Of a DNA stretch of 64,000 bases, positions 54,414 to 61,495 are shown piece by piece. The translations under genes and the position numbers were made by a program. The first letter of the stretch is position 1; every line of letters starts with the position of its first letter. The stretch lies in contig NZ_JBNLIA010000012.1 of the NCBI RefSeq assembly GCF_050122995.1, positions 124,001 through 188,000 on the forward strand, given 5' to 3'. A model generated the notes under the pieces. That model worked only from the letters and a program-made list of their open reading frames with translations, was not told where the DNA came from and made no database searches. This stretch comes from Haloparvum alkalitolerans (GTDB taxonomy: Archaea; Halobacteriota; Halobacteria; Halobacteriales; Haloferacaceae).

Positions 54414-55859
54414 TCACTCGCCGGTGAACTCCGGCGTCCCGGTGAGGATGCCACGCAGGTTCCGGAGCGGCTCGCCGAGAACGATCCCCTCGTCGGTGAT
54501 CTCGAACTCCCGGAGCGTGCGCTCGAAGTCGCTGGCGCGCATCTTCAGGACGCCCGCCGCCTTCCGGAGTTCGCCCTGCATCTCCAGATAGCGGAGGAAC
54601 AGCATATTGTCCGCGAGGTAGCTGATCCGGTCGCTCGTCGGTTCGAAGTCCCCCGTGATCGTTCCCACGTCGTCCACGAGGATCGCCGTCACACCCATGT
54701 TCCGCAGGTACCGGCACAGCGCGTGGATCTCCCGGAGCAGTTCGTCCGACTCGCCGCGGATCGAGAGGCGGTAGCCGGAGAGGCCGTCGATCAGCACCAC
54801 GCGGGCGTCGCGCTCCTCGACCTCCTCGCGGACCGCGTGGGCGAACTCGTCCGGCGAGACGGAGAGCGGTTCGACCTCCTCCAGCGCGAGCGATCCCTCA
54901 CCGGTCATCTCCCCGACCGGGATCCCGACGCTCTCCGACCGGTGGGTGAACGTCGCGGCGTCCTCCTCGAAGAGGTACGCGACGGAGCGCTCGCCGCGGG
55001 CGGCGGCCTCCTTCAGGAAGTGCGTCGCGGTGGTCGACTTCCCCACGCCGCTCGGCCCGGAGATGACCGAGACGCTGCCGCGCTGGATCCCGCCCGACAG
55101 CATGGCGTCGAGGCGCTCGACGCCGGACGAGATGCGTTCGTCGGTGAGCGAGCGCCCGTGGTCGGTCGGCACCAGCTTCGGGAACACGGACATCCCGCCC
55201 TCGTCGATCCGGACGGTGTGTTGGCCGGACTGAAAGCCGGAGCCGCGGAACTTGGTCACCTCGACGGTGCGGCCCTTCTCGGCGTGGCTCAGGTGAACGC
55301 TGCCGTCACAGAGGAACTCCAAGTCCTCGACGCTCCCGGTGGTCCCGGGCTGGGTCGAGAAGAGGACCGTCGCGCCCCCCTCAGTGAGGTAGCGCATGAA
55401 CGACGCCGCCTCCCGGCGGAACTGGTAGTCGTCGCGCACGAGGTGTCTGAGCTGCGTCAGCGGGTCGACGAACACGCGGTCGGGATCGACGCGGTCGACG
55501 GCGTCGACGATGGCCGCCGTCACCTCCTCGGACTCCACCTCGTCGGCCGCGAACACGCCGTAGGTGCGGTCCTCGGCGAACACGTCCGCGCCCGGCGAGA
55601 GGTCGAGGAACTCGATCCCGTCGAGGTCGAACCCCAGCGACGCCGCGTTCTCGCGGACGCGCTCGGTCGACTCCTCGAAGTTGACGAACAGCGTCGACTC
55701 CCCGCGGTCGCGCCCCGCCGTCAGGAAGTGGTAGCCGAGAATGGTCTTGCCGGTCCCCGGGCCGCCCCGGAGCATGTACGATCGGCCGGAGAGGAACCCA
55801 CCCCGAAGTACCGAATCCAGGCCGGGAATACCCGTCGCCAGCCTACCTACCTCTGACAT
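54414..55859 (-). CDS. KaiC-like double RecA-domain ATPase
   Basis: A 481-residue protein with two KaiC-type ATPase domains: Walker A GGPGTGKT (32-39) and GPSGVGKST (268-276), each followed by a catalytic acidic pair (NFEES at 60-64 and LFEEDAAT). It begins MSEVGRLATGIPGLDSVLRGG, the standard KaiC/RadA-like start. Many archaea carry such proteins beside histidine kinases and lack the rest of the cyanobacterial clock, so it is more likely a signalling regulator. The promoter region (55860-55935) is AT-rich with an ATTAT-TCGG-ATAAT inverted repeat (55912-55925). Confidence 0.88.
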   Translation of the reverse strand: MSEVGRLATGIPGLDSVLRGGFLSGRSYMLRGGPGTGKTILGYHFLTAGRDRGESTLFVNFEESTERVRENAASLGFDLDGIEFLDLSPGADVFAEDRTYGVFAADEVESEEVTAAIVDAVDRVDPDRVFVDPLTQLRHLVRDDYQFRREAASFMRYLTEGGATVLFSTQPGTTGSVEDLEFLCDGSVHLSHAEKGRTVEVTKFRGSGFQSGQHTVRIDEGGMSVFPKLVPTDHGRSLTDERISSGVERLDAMLSGGIQRGSVSVISGPSGVGKSTTATHFLKEAAARGERSVAYLFEEDAATFTHRSESVGIPVGEMTGEGSLALEEVEPLSVSPDEFAHAVREEVEERDARVVLIDGLSGYRLSIRGESDELLREIHALCRYLRNMGVTAILVDDVGTITGDFEPTSDRISYLADNMLFLRYLEMQGELRKAAGVLKMRASDFERTLREFEITDEGIVLGEPLRNLRGILTGTPEFTGE

Positions 55860-55935
55860 ATTAAACCAGGAGGGGATAGGACCTATTCAATGTGTGTCAT
55901 AGCCAGAATGAAATTATTCGGATAATATTTACTCC

Positions 55936-57066
55936 TCAGTCCTCGTAACGTGGCAGACGGGCGGACCGAACGCTCCCGTCGACGAACGGGAGATCCGATA
56001 GTTCTGCTGACACTTCATCACCAGCGACGCGCACCGCGAGGTCGGTCGCGTCGAGATCGTACTCGACCAGCGCGAGCGCGATCGGCTCGTCGAGCGTGGG
56101 GCTCGCGACGGCGCGGGTCACCTCGCCGACCGCGGCGTCGCCCGCGAACACGGCCGCGCCGGCGTCCGGGAGGGCGTCGTCCGGGGAGTCGGCGTCCGCG
56201 TCCGCGTCCGGCTCGCCACCCAGCCGGAGTCCCACGAGGCGGCGGCTCGGGCGGCCCTGGTTCTCGACGCGCGAGACGACCTCCTGGCCGACGTAACACC
56301 CCTTCTCGAAGTCGAGCCCGTTCCGCAGGCCGAGGACGTTCGGGACCGTCCCCTCGAGTTCGTACTCGAAGAGGGGGGTGCCCGCCTCCGTCGCGAGCAC
56401 GTCCCACGTCCGGTAGCCGAACGGCGCGGCGTTGAGCCCCCGGTTGACCAGCGTGTCGAACACGTCGCCGGCGTCCTCGGCCGCGCAGACGACCTCGTAG
56501 CCGTCCTCGCCGAGGGGGTTGTCGGTCGCGATCACCGTGACGCCCGCGTCCACCATCGTCCCGCGCTCGAACGTCAGCGCGGGTTCGGGCGCGCCCGCGT
56601 GGTTCAGCACGGAGGCGACCTTCTCGGTCGCCATGGGACCGTGGACGCCGAAGACGCCGAACTCCGCGGAGGCGTCCCGCAGGTCCACGTCCTGGATGAA
56701 CACCTTCGAGGACCAGTCCTCGAGGAGGGGCTCGGCGCGCTCCGGCGGCGTGAACACCAGGAGCCGCTCGCCGGCGTTGTAGACGTACATGTCCGTCTCG
56801 ATGCCGCCCTGCGGGTCCAGCAGGAGCGCGTAACAGCCCGCTCCGTCCTCCGCGGGCACCCGGTTGGTGACCGCGTTGTCGACGAACTCGACGCGGTCCT
56901 CGCCCCTCACGGCGAGGACCCCGTACCCCATCTCGATGGTGCCGACGACGTTGCGCACCGCGCGGGCCGCGCTCTCCGGCCGCCCGTAGTGGTCGACCAC
57001 CTCGCGCCCGCCGCGGTCGCGGAACGTCGCGCCGTGGTCCGCGTGGGCGTCACTGACCAGCGTCAT
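55936..57066 (-). CDS. ygfZ: YgfZ/GcvT-like folate-binding protein
   Basis: A 376-residue protein of the YgfZ/GcvT fold. The diagnostic KGCYVGQEVVSR motif (KGCYxGQE) is present near residue 255, distinguishing it from glycine-cleavage T protein. YgfZ helps maintain certain Fe-S enzymes in a folate-dependent way. An acidic insertion (EPDADADADSPDD) lies in the C-terminal barrel, a halophilic trait. CGCGGGGAAAAGGGCGC on the plus strand near the ATG is GC-rich; the promoter is not clear. Confidence 0.88.
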   Translation of the reverse strand: MTLVSDAHADHGATFRDRGGREVVDHYGRPESAARAVRNVVGTIEMGYGVLAVRGEDRVEFVDNAVTNRVPAEDGAGCYALLLDPQGGIETDMYVYNAGERLLVFTPPERAEPLLEDWSSKVFIQDVDLRDASAEFGVFGVHGPMATEKVASVLNHAGAPEPALTFERGTMVDAGVTVIATDNPLGEDGYEVVCAAEDAGDVFDTLVNRGLNAAPFGYRTWDVLATEAGTPLFEYELEGTVPNVLGLRNGLDFEKGCYVGQEVVSRVENQGRPSRRLVGLRLGGEPDADADADSPDDALPDAGAAVFAGDAAVGEVTRAVASPTLDEPIALALVEYDLDATDLAVRVAGDEVSAELSDLPFVDGSVRSARLPRYED

Positions 57067-57179
57067 GAGCGGAGCAAGTGGTGGCGCGGGGAAAAGGGCG
57101 CTGGATACGCGGTGTCCGTGAATGCGGTCGTGGATCCTGCTTATCGGAAGGAGAGTGTTCTGAAAGTCGGAGCCGGCTC

Positions 57180-57860
57180 GACCTAATACTGATCTGCTGC
57201 AGACTCTGCTGCTCGGAACAGCACCACCCGGAAAGCCCCAGCCGGCTCGACCGGCCGTCGTGAGACGGTCCGGGCTGCCTGCAGTGGCGGGCTGCCGGGC
57301 TGCGACTCACGGGCTCCCGCTCGTTCCTCGCGGGAACGCGACACACGCTGCGCTCCTCGCTCCGCGCCTGGCGAGACAACCCGCGTCTCGCCGCTCTCCG
57401 GCGTGCAGTAGCGCGCTGGAGACACCGCTCGCTGCGGTGCCTGAGACGAAGTCTCAGACTAGCGAGTGCTTCGCTCTCGCGTCGCTTGCGGAGCCGGGAC
57501 CGGATCGAGCCGACTGCCCCTTTCAGTCCCACCCACCGCGACCGCACCGCAGCCTCACACTCCCCAGCCTCGCCGCAGTCGCGGTCGCGCGACTGCGCCG
57601 CTGCGCGACCGCGACTGCGGGCTCCACCGAAAATCGGAGATTTTCGAGCAGCCGGCGTGCGGTAGCGCACCGAAAACCGCAGGTTTTCGAGCCGCCGTTC
57701 GCTCCGCACCGCGCTCACGGCGACGCCGGCGACCTCGCGCGCGTTTCTCGCGCGCGCCGACCGCACTGCACGTACAGCACCACTTCCGGCGGGCCGAACG
57801 TTTTTCGCGGATGCGGCGGAACTCCCGCCGTGAGTGCAGTCGGGTCGGGTGGTCTGTGCG
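57180..57860 (+). repeat. Family A intergenic repeat, copy 3
   Basis: Lies between ygfZ and the ROK gene with no credible ORF. The head (CTGCTCGGAACAGCACCACC then GGAAAGCCCCAGCCGGCTCG) is at about 57205-57250. GACTGCCCCTTTCAG is near 57510, then CTCCCCAGCCTCGCCG, an 18-base-pair hairpin (57573-57590 with 57603-57620), two short palindromes (57628-57646 and 57671-57689), the GCGCGCGTTTCTCGCGCGCGC palindrome (about 57738-57760) and the TCCCGCCGTGAGTGCAGT tail (about 57822-57840). This copy has an extra insertion of about 150 bases after the head compared with copy 2. Confidence 0.88.
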
Positions 57861-57908
57861 ACTCGGTGTCGCGTCCGGCGGGTCAGGCGTCGAGAATCAG
57901 GGCTGGCT

Positions 57909-58874
57909 CTATAACCGGGAGCGGTCGCCCGTCCCGCCGGTGAGCGCGCTGGCGAGGGCGCCCTTCACCACCACCTCGTCGCCGAGGTCGGTGAGTTTGA
58001 TCTCGGGGAGGTTGATGAACACCATCTCCGAGAGCTGCTCGCGGACCGGGTCGAGCACCAGTTCCGGGTTGTTCAGCGCGACGGCGCCGCCGACCGAGAC
58101 GACCAGGGGCGCGTACGCGTGGATGACGTTGGCCAGCCCCATCGCGTTCCAGTGGGCGACCTGTGCGACCACGTGGTCGGCGAAGTCGTCGTCGCCGGCG
58201 GCGTCGAAGACGTCCTTCGCGGAGAAGTCGGGGTCGTCGACCGGTAGGCTCGTCTCGACGGGGTCCTCGGCGTGTAGCTCGCGGGCGTATCGGGGGATGT
58301 TGTTGCCCGAGCAGTAGGCCTCCCAGTGGCCGTCGGAGCCGCAGCCGCACCGCATGAAGCCGTGGGGGTCGAGCGTCATGTGGCCGACCTCGCCGGCGTT
58401 GCCGTCCCAGCCGGCGAGCACGTTCCCGTCGACGGAGACGCCCGCGCCGACGCCCGAGGAGATGGTGAGGTACACCATGTCGTCGGGGTTGCGGTCGGCG
58501 TGGAACCGCTCGCCGATGACGCCCGCGTTGGTGTCGTTGTGCAGGTGCACCTCGTCGGTGTCGAGCAGCTCCGAGAGGGGGCCGGTCAGGGGGATCCGGT
58601 CGATCGCGTCGGGGAGGTTCGCCGGGTTCTCCACGACGCCGGCGGCCAGGTCCAGCGGGCCGATGGAGCCGATCCCGGCCGCGGCGACGGTCGTCGGGTC
58701 GACGCCCGCCTCCGCGCAGGCCTCGCGGACGACGCCGAGGACGGCCTCGGTCACCGCGATGCCGGTCGGCCCGCGCGGGGTCGGGCGCTTCGCGGAGCCG
58801 AGGATCGCCGCGTCGCCGTCGCCGACGACCGCACGGACGTTGGTCGCGCCGAGGTCGACGCCCACGTAGTGCAT
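57909..58874 (-). CDS. ROK-family sugar kinase (glucokinase-like)
   Basis: A 321-residue ROK protein. N-terminal phosphate loop GVDLGATNVRAVV, HNDTNAGVIGE with the catalytic aspartate, GWDGNAGEVGHMTLDP, and the ROK zinc motif CGCGSDGHWEAYCSG. No HTH is present, so it is a kinase rather than a repressor. Glucose is the most likely substrate in haloarchaea. It lies 49 bases before the UspA gene on the same strand (UspA upstream), but a CTTAATTGAG element at about 58901 probably gives it its own promoter. Confidence 0.9.
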   Translation of the reverse strand: MHYVGVDLGATNVRAVVGDGDAAILGSAKRPTPRGPTGIAVTEAVLGVVREACAEAGVDPTTVAAAGIGSIGPLDLAAGVVENPANLPDAIDRIPLTGPLSELLDTDEVHLHNDTNAGVIGERFHADRNPDDMVYLTISSGVGAGVSVDGNVLAGWDGNAGEVGHMTLDPHGFMRCGCGSDGHWEAYCSGNNIPRYARELHAEDPVETSLPVDDPDFSAKDVFDAAGDDDFADHVVAQVAHWNAMGLANVIHAYAPLVVSVGGAVALNNPELVLDPVREQLSEMVFINLPEIKLTDLGDEVVVKGALASALTGGTGDRSRL

Positions 58875-58923
58875 CTACGCGTAGGGGGGCTCCGGCGGCA
58901 CTTAATTGAGACGCTTCCGGGCG

Positions 58924-59382
58924 CTACTTCGTCCCCTCGCGGACGAACGTCACCGGGCACGGCGAGGAGAGCATGACCTCCTGGGCGACGCTCCCGAAGA
59001 CGGCCTTCCCGGTGGGGGAACGCTGGCGCCCGCCGACGACCACGCGGTCGGCGTCGGTGTCCTTCGCGACGTCGACGATCTCCTCGCCGCGGTGGCCGAC
59101 CGCGCCCCGGATCGCGTAGTCGACGCCCGCCTCGTCCATGATCGTCGTCAGGTCGCGGATCGTCGCGTGGCGCTTGGCCACGCCGTCGGGCGTCGCCTCC
59201 TCGCTGTCGGGGTCGATACTCAGCTTCTCGCAGGTGTCCTCGAACTCCTCCCTGGTGAACACGTGCGCGAGAACGACCTCCGCGTCGCAGGGGCCGGCCA
59301 CGTCCGTCGTCTCCTCGCCGAGTCGCTCCACGCGTTCGCGGTCGTCCGCGCCGACCGCCAGCAACATCGTGTCGATGCTCAT
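58924..59382 (-). CDS. Universal stress protein (UspA family)
   Basis: A 152-residue Usp domain. The C-terminal ATP-binding motif VVGGRQRSPTGKAVFGSVAQEVMLSSPCPV (G-2x-G-9x-G-S) is complete and the N-terminal strand MLLAVGADDRERVERL is normal. Members are induced by stress and often bind ATP. TTTTAAGTTAT on the minus strand (about 59402-59412) gives a leaderless promoter about 25 bases before the ATG. Confidence 0.9.
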   Translation of the reverse strand: MSIDTMLLAVGADDRERVERLGEETTDVAGPCDAEVVLAHVFTREEFEDTCEKLSIDPDSEEATPDGVAKRHATIRDLTTIMDEAGVDYAIRGAVGHRGEEIVDVAKDTDADRVVVGGRQRSPTGKAVFGSVAQEVMLSSPCPVTFVREGTK

Positions 59383-59506
59383 GCCAGCCCCTTGCCTCCC
59401 CGATAACTTAAAACCACCGTCCGTTTACTCGATTTTGAATTAATTTTCAGACCCGAGTTACCACCTCACACGACGAGGCTTTGCCGGTGCGGACGGATCG
59501 TCGGGT

Positions 59507-60247
59507 ATGATCGAGCCGGATCTGTCCGGGCGGGTTGCGCTCGTCACCGGGAGTGCGCGGGGGCTTGGACGATCGATCGCGCTCGCGTGCGCCGAGGCGG
59601 GCGCGGCCGTCGCGGTCCACTACAACACCAGCGAGGCGGCCGCGGTCGCGACCGCGGAGGAGGCGCGCGAGCGCGGCGCGCCGGCCGCAACCGCGGTCGG
59701 GGCGGACGTGACCGACCCGTCGAGCGTCGACGCCGCCTTCGACGCGGTCGCGGAGGAACTCGGCGCGGTCGACGTGTTGGTGAACAACGTCGGCGACTTC
59801 GCGCCCGAGCACTGGGAGGCGATGAGCGTCGCGACGTGGGACCGCGTGCTGGAGACGAACCTCAAGGGGACCTACCTCTGCACGCGCCGCGCGCTCCCCG
59901 CGATGCGCGAGGCTGAGTGGGGACGCGTGGTGAACGTCGGCTACGCCGGCAGCGACCGCGCGCTCGCGAACCCGAAGAACCTCCCGTACTTCATCGCCAA
60001 GACGGGCGTCCTGATGTTCACGCGGGCGGTCGCGCGGGACACGACCGACGACGGCGTCACGGTCAACGCGGTCTCGCCGTACGTGGTGGAGTCGAGCGAC
60101 GAGTTCCCCGACGAGGCGCCTCGCGGGCGGTGGGCCACCTTCGAGGACGTGCGGCAGGCGGTGCTGTTCTTCCTCGACGAGGGGTCGGCGTACCTCTCGG
60201 GCGAGAACGTGGAAATCGACGGCGGCTGGCTCCCCGAGCGGCTCTAA
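59507..60247 (+). CDS. Short-chain dehydrogenase/reductase (FabG-like)
   Basis: A 246-residue SDR with the NAD(P) motif TGSARGLGRS, NNVG, the YxxxK pair (YFIAK) and the C-terminal YLSGENVEIDGGW. The serine normally found about 13 residues before the catalytic tyrosine is not in its usual place: VNVGY stands where VNISS is expected, and the nearest serine is one position off in a loop two residues longer. Activity may be altered. Substrate unknown. It converges on the creatininase gene, overlapping by 4 bases. Confidence 0.85.
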   Translation: MIEPDLSGRVALVTGSARGLGRSIALACAEAGAAVAVHYNTSEAAAVATAEEARERGAPAATAVGADVTDPSSVDAAFDAVAEELGAVDVLVNNVGDFAPEHWEAMSVATWDRVLETNLKGTYLCTRRALPAMREAEWGRVVNVGYAGSDRALANPKNLPYFIAKTGVLMFTRAVARDTTDDGVTVNAVSPYVVESSDEFPDEAPRGRWATFEDVRQAVLFFLDEGSAYLSGENVEIDGGWLPERL

Positions 60248-61149
60248 GTCCCATCCCGATCGTCGTCCGCGCCGGCGTCACGGCCGCGGGTCGCTCCGTC
60301 GCCACGGTCGTCCGCGACGCCATCACGGTCCGCCGCGTCCGTCGTCGCGACCCCGTTCCGATCGCCACGCTCCAGCGCCGCGACGAGCGTGACGAGGTTC
60401 TCGACCGCCTCGTCGGCCAGTTCCCGTCCCTTCGCGGCCGTGGCGCTCGTGGGGTCGCCCAGGTTCCCGGTGTCGGTCAGCGCCGCCATGTCGGTCGCGG
60501 TGAGCGCCCACCCCACGCGGTTGTCGCCGAGCGCGTCGTAGTCGGTGAGCGGGAGGCTCTCCGCCGGCGGGTCGACCGCCTCGGCCTCGTCCATGCGGAC
60601 GAGGTCGGGGAACAGCTCCAGCATCAGGCTCGTCTCGAACTCGGAGGCGTGGAACGTGACGCTGCTGTCGCGGACGCGCGCCGCCGCGTCGGAGAAGACG
60701 TCGATCAGGGGGACGTGGAACGCCGCGAGGTCGAACTCCGTCCGGAGGTCCCGCACGACGACCTCGAGTTCGGGGTCCTGTGCGAGGTAGTGGCCGTTCA
60801 ACAGGAGGACGTTGTCGATCCCCCACTCGGCCGCGGAGCCGGCCACGTCGCGGACGTAGCGCCGGAACGTCTCGCTCTCGACGGTGAACGTTCCCGGCTT
60901 GAAGGTGTGGTGCTCGCTGACGCCGTAGGGGACGGCGGGCGCGAGCAGCGCGGGCACCTCCTCGGCGACGCGTTCTCCGATGGCCTCGGGCATCAGCGTG
61001 TCCACGCCGAGCGGCATGTGGTGGCCGTGCTGTTCGGTCGCGCCGACCGGCAACAGGAGCGTCGACGTCTCCGCGGTCGCCGCCTCCACGTCGCGCCAGG
61101 TCATGCGCTCCAGCCGGAACTCGTCCAGGCCAGCCTCGGACTCGGTCAT
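60244..61149 (-). CDS. Creatininase-family amidohydrolase
   Basis: A 301-residue protein. LLLPVGATEQHGHHMPLGVDTLM carries the E, H and D metal ligands; LLLNGHY replaces the usual NGHGGN, and FHASEFETSLML keeps the later glutamate. Archaeal members include a deformylase of flavin/F420 synthesis and creatininase proper; the changed NGH motif makes assignment uncertain. The C-terminus (about 50 residues) is Asp/Arg-rich and probably disordered. The ATG at 61149 is chosen from family similarity. Confidence 0.8.
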   Translation of the reverse strand: MTESEAGLDEFRLERMTWRDVEAATAETSTLLLPVGATEQHGHHMPLGVDTLMPEAIGERVAEEVPALLAPAVPYGVSEHHTFKPGTFTVESETFRRYVRDVAGSAAEWGIDNVLLLNGHYLAQDPELEVVVRDLRTEFDLAAFHVPLIDVFSDAAARVRDSSVTFHASEFETSLMLELFPDLVRMDEAEAVDPPAESLPLTDYDALGDNRVGWALTATDMAALTDTGNLGDPTSATAAKGRELADEAVENLVTLVAALERGDRNGVATTDAADRDGVADDRGDGATRGRDAGADDDRDGT

Positions 61150-61232
61150 GTCCCCCGATGCGGTCGCCCGGAGGTAAGCGGTTTCGGCACGGGACACGGC
61201 CGCGAACCGATTTTTGAACCTCGGAATGCGGT

Positions 61233-61356
61233 GCTGATGCGGTCGCGGTGCGGTGCTGATGCGGTCGCGGTGCGGTGCTGATGCGGTCGCGGTGCGGTGC
61301 TGATGCGGTCGCGGTGCGGTGCTGATGCGGTCGCGGTGCGGTGCTGATGCGGTCGC
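61233..61356 (-). repeat. 22-base tandem minisatellite attached to family B copy 4
   Basis: Five perfect units of 22 bases (plus strand: GCTGATGCGGTCGCGGTGCG then GT) at 61233, 61255, 61277, 61299 and 61321, and a partial sixth to 61356. On the minus strand the unit is CACCGC-rich, as in the other family B arrays, and it again follows the element's CGCGGTACC end. Confidence 0.95.
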
Positions 61357-61367
61357 CTTGAGGTCGT

Positions 61368-61492
61368 GGTACCGCGGCGGCGCGAGGGCGCGAAGCGCCC
61401 GGAGCGCCGACCGCGGCCCTTTTTGATCGACATTTTTCAAGGACGGGTGAGCGCGGCGCCTGCGCCGGCGCGACCCGACGCAGAAAAAGGTC
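61368..61492 (-). repeat. Family B repeat element, copy 4
   Basis: On the minus strand it begins GACCTTTTTCTGCGTCGGGT three bases after the stop codon of the PolD gene, and ends CGCGGTACC. Palindrome, TCCTTGAAAAATGTCGATCA and second module are as in copies 1-3. The T run right behind the stop codon suits a terminator for the polymerase gene. Confidence 0.92.
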
Positions 61493-61495
61493 GGT

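Noticed and set aside
61233..61356. CRISPR array
   Set aside because: The 22-base units are directly adjacent with no unique spacers, and no cas genes lie nearby. It is a minisatellite.
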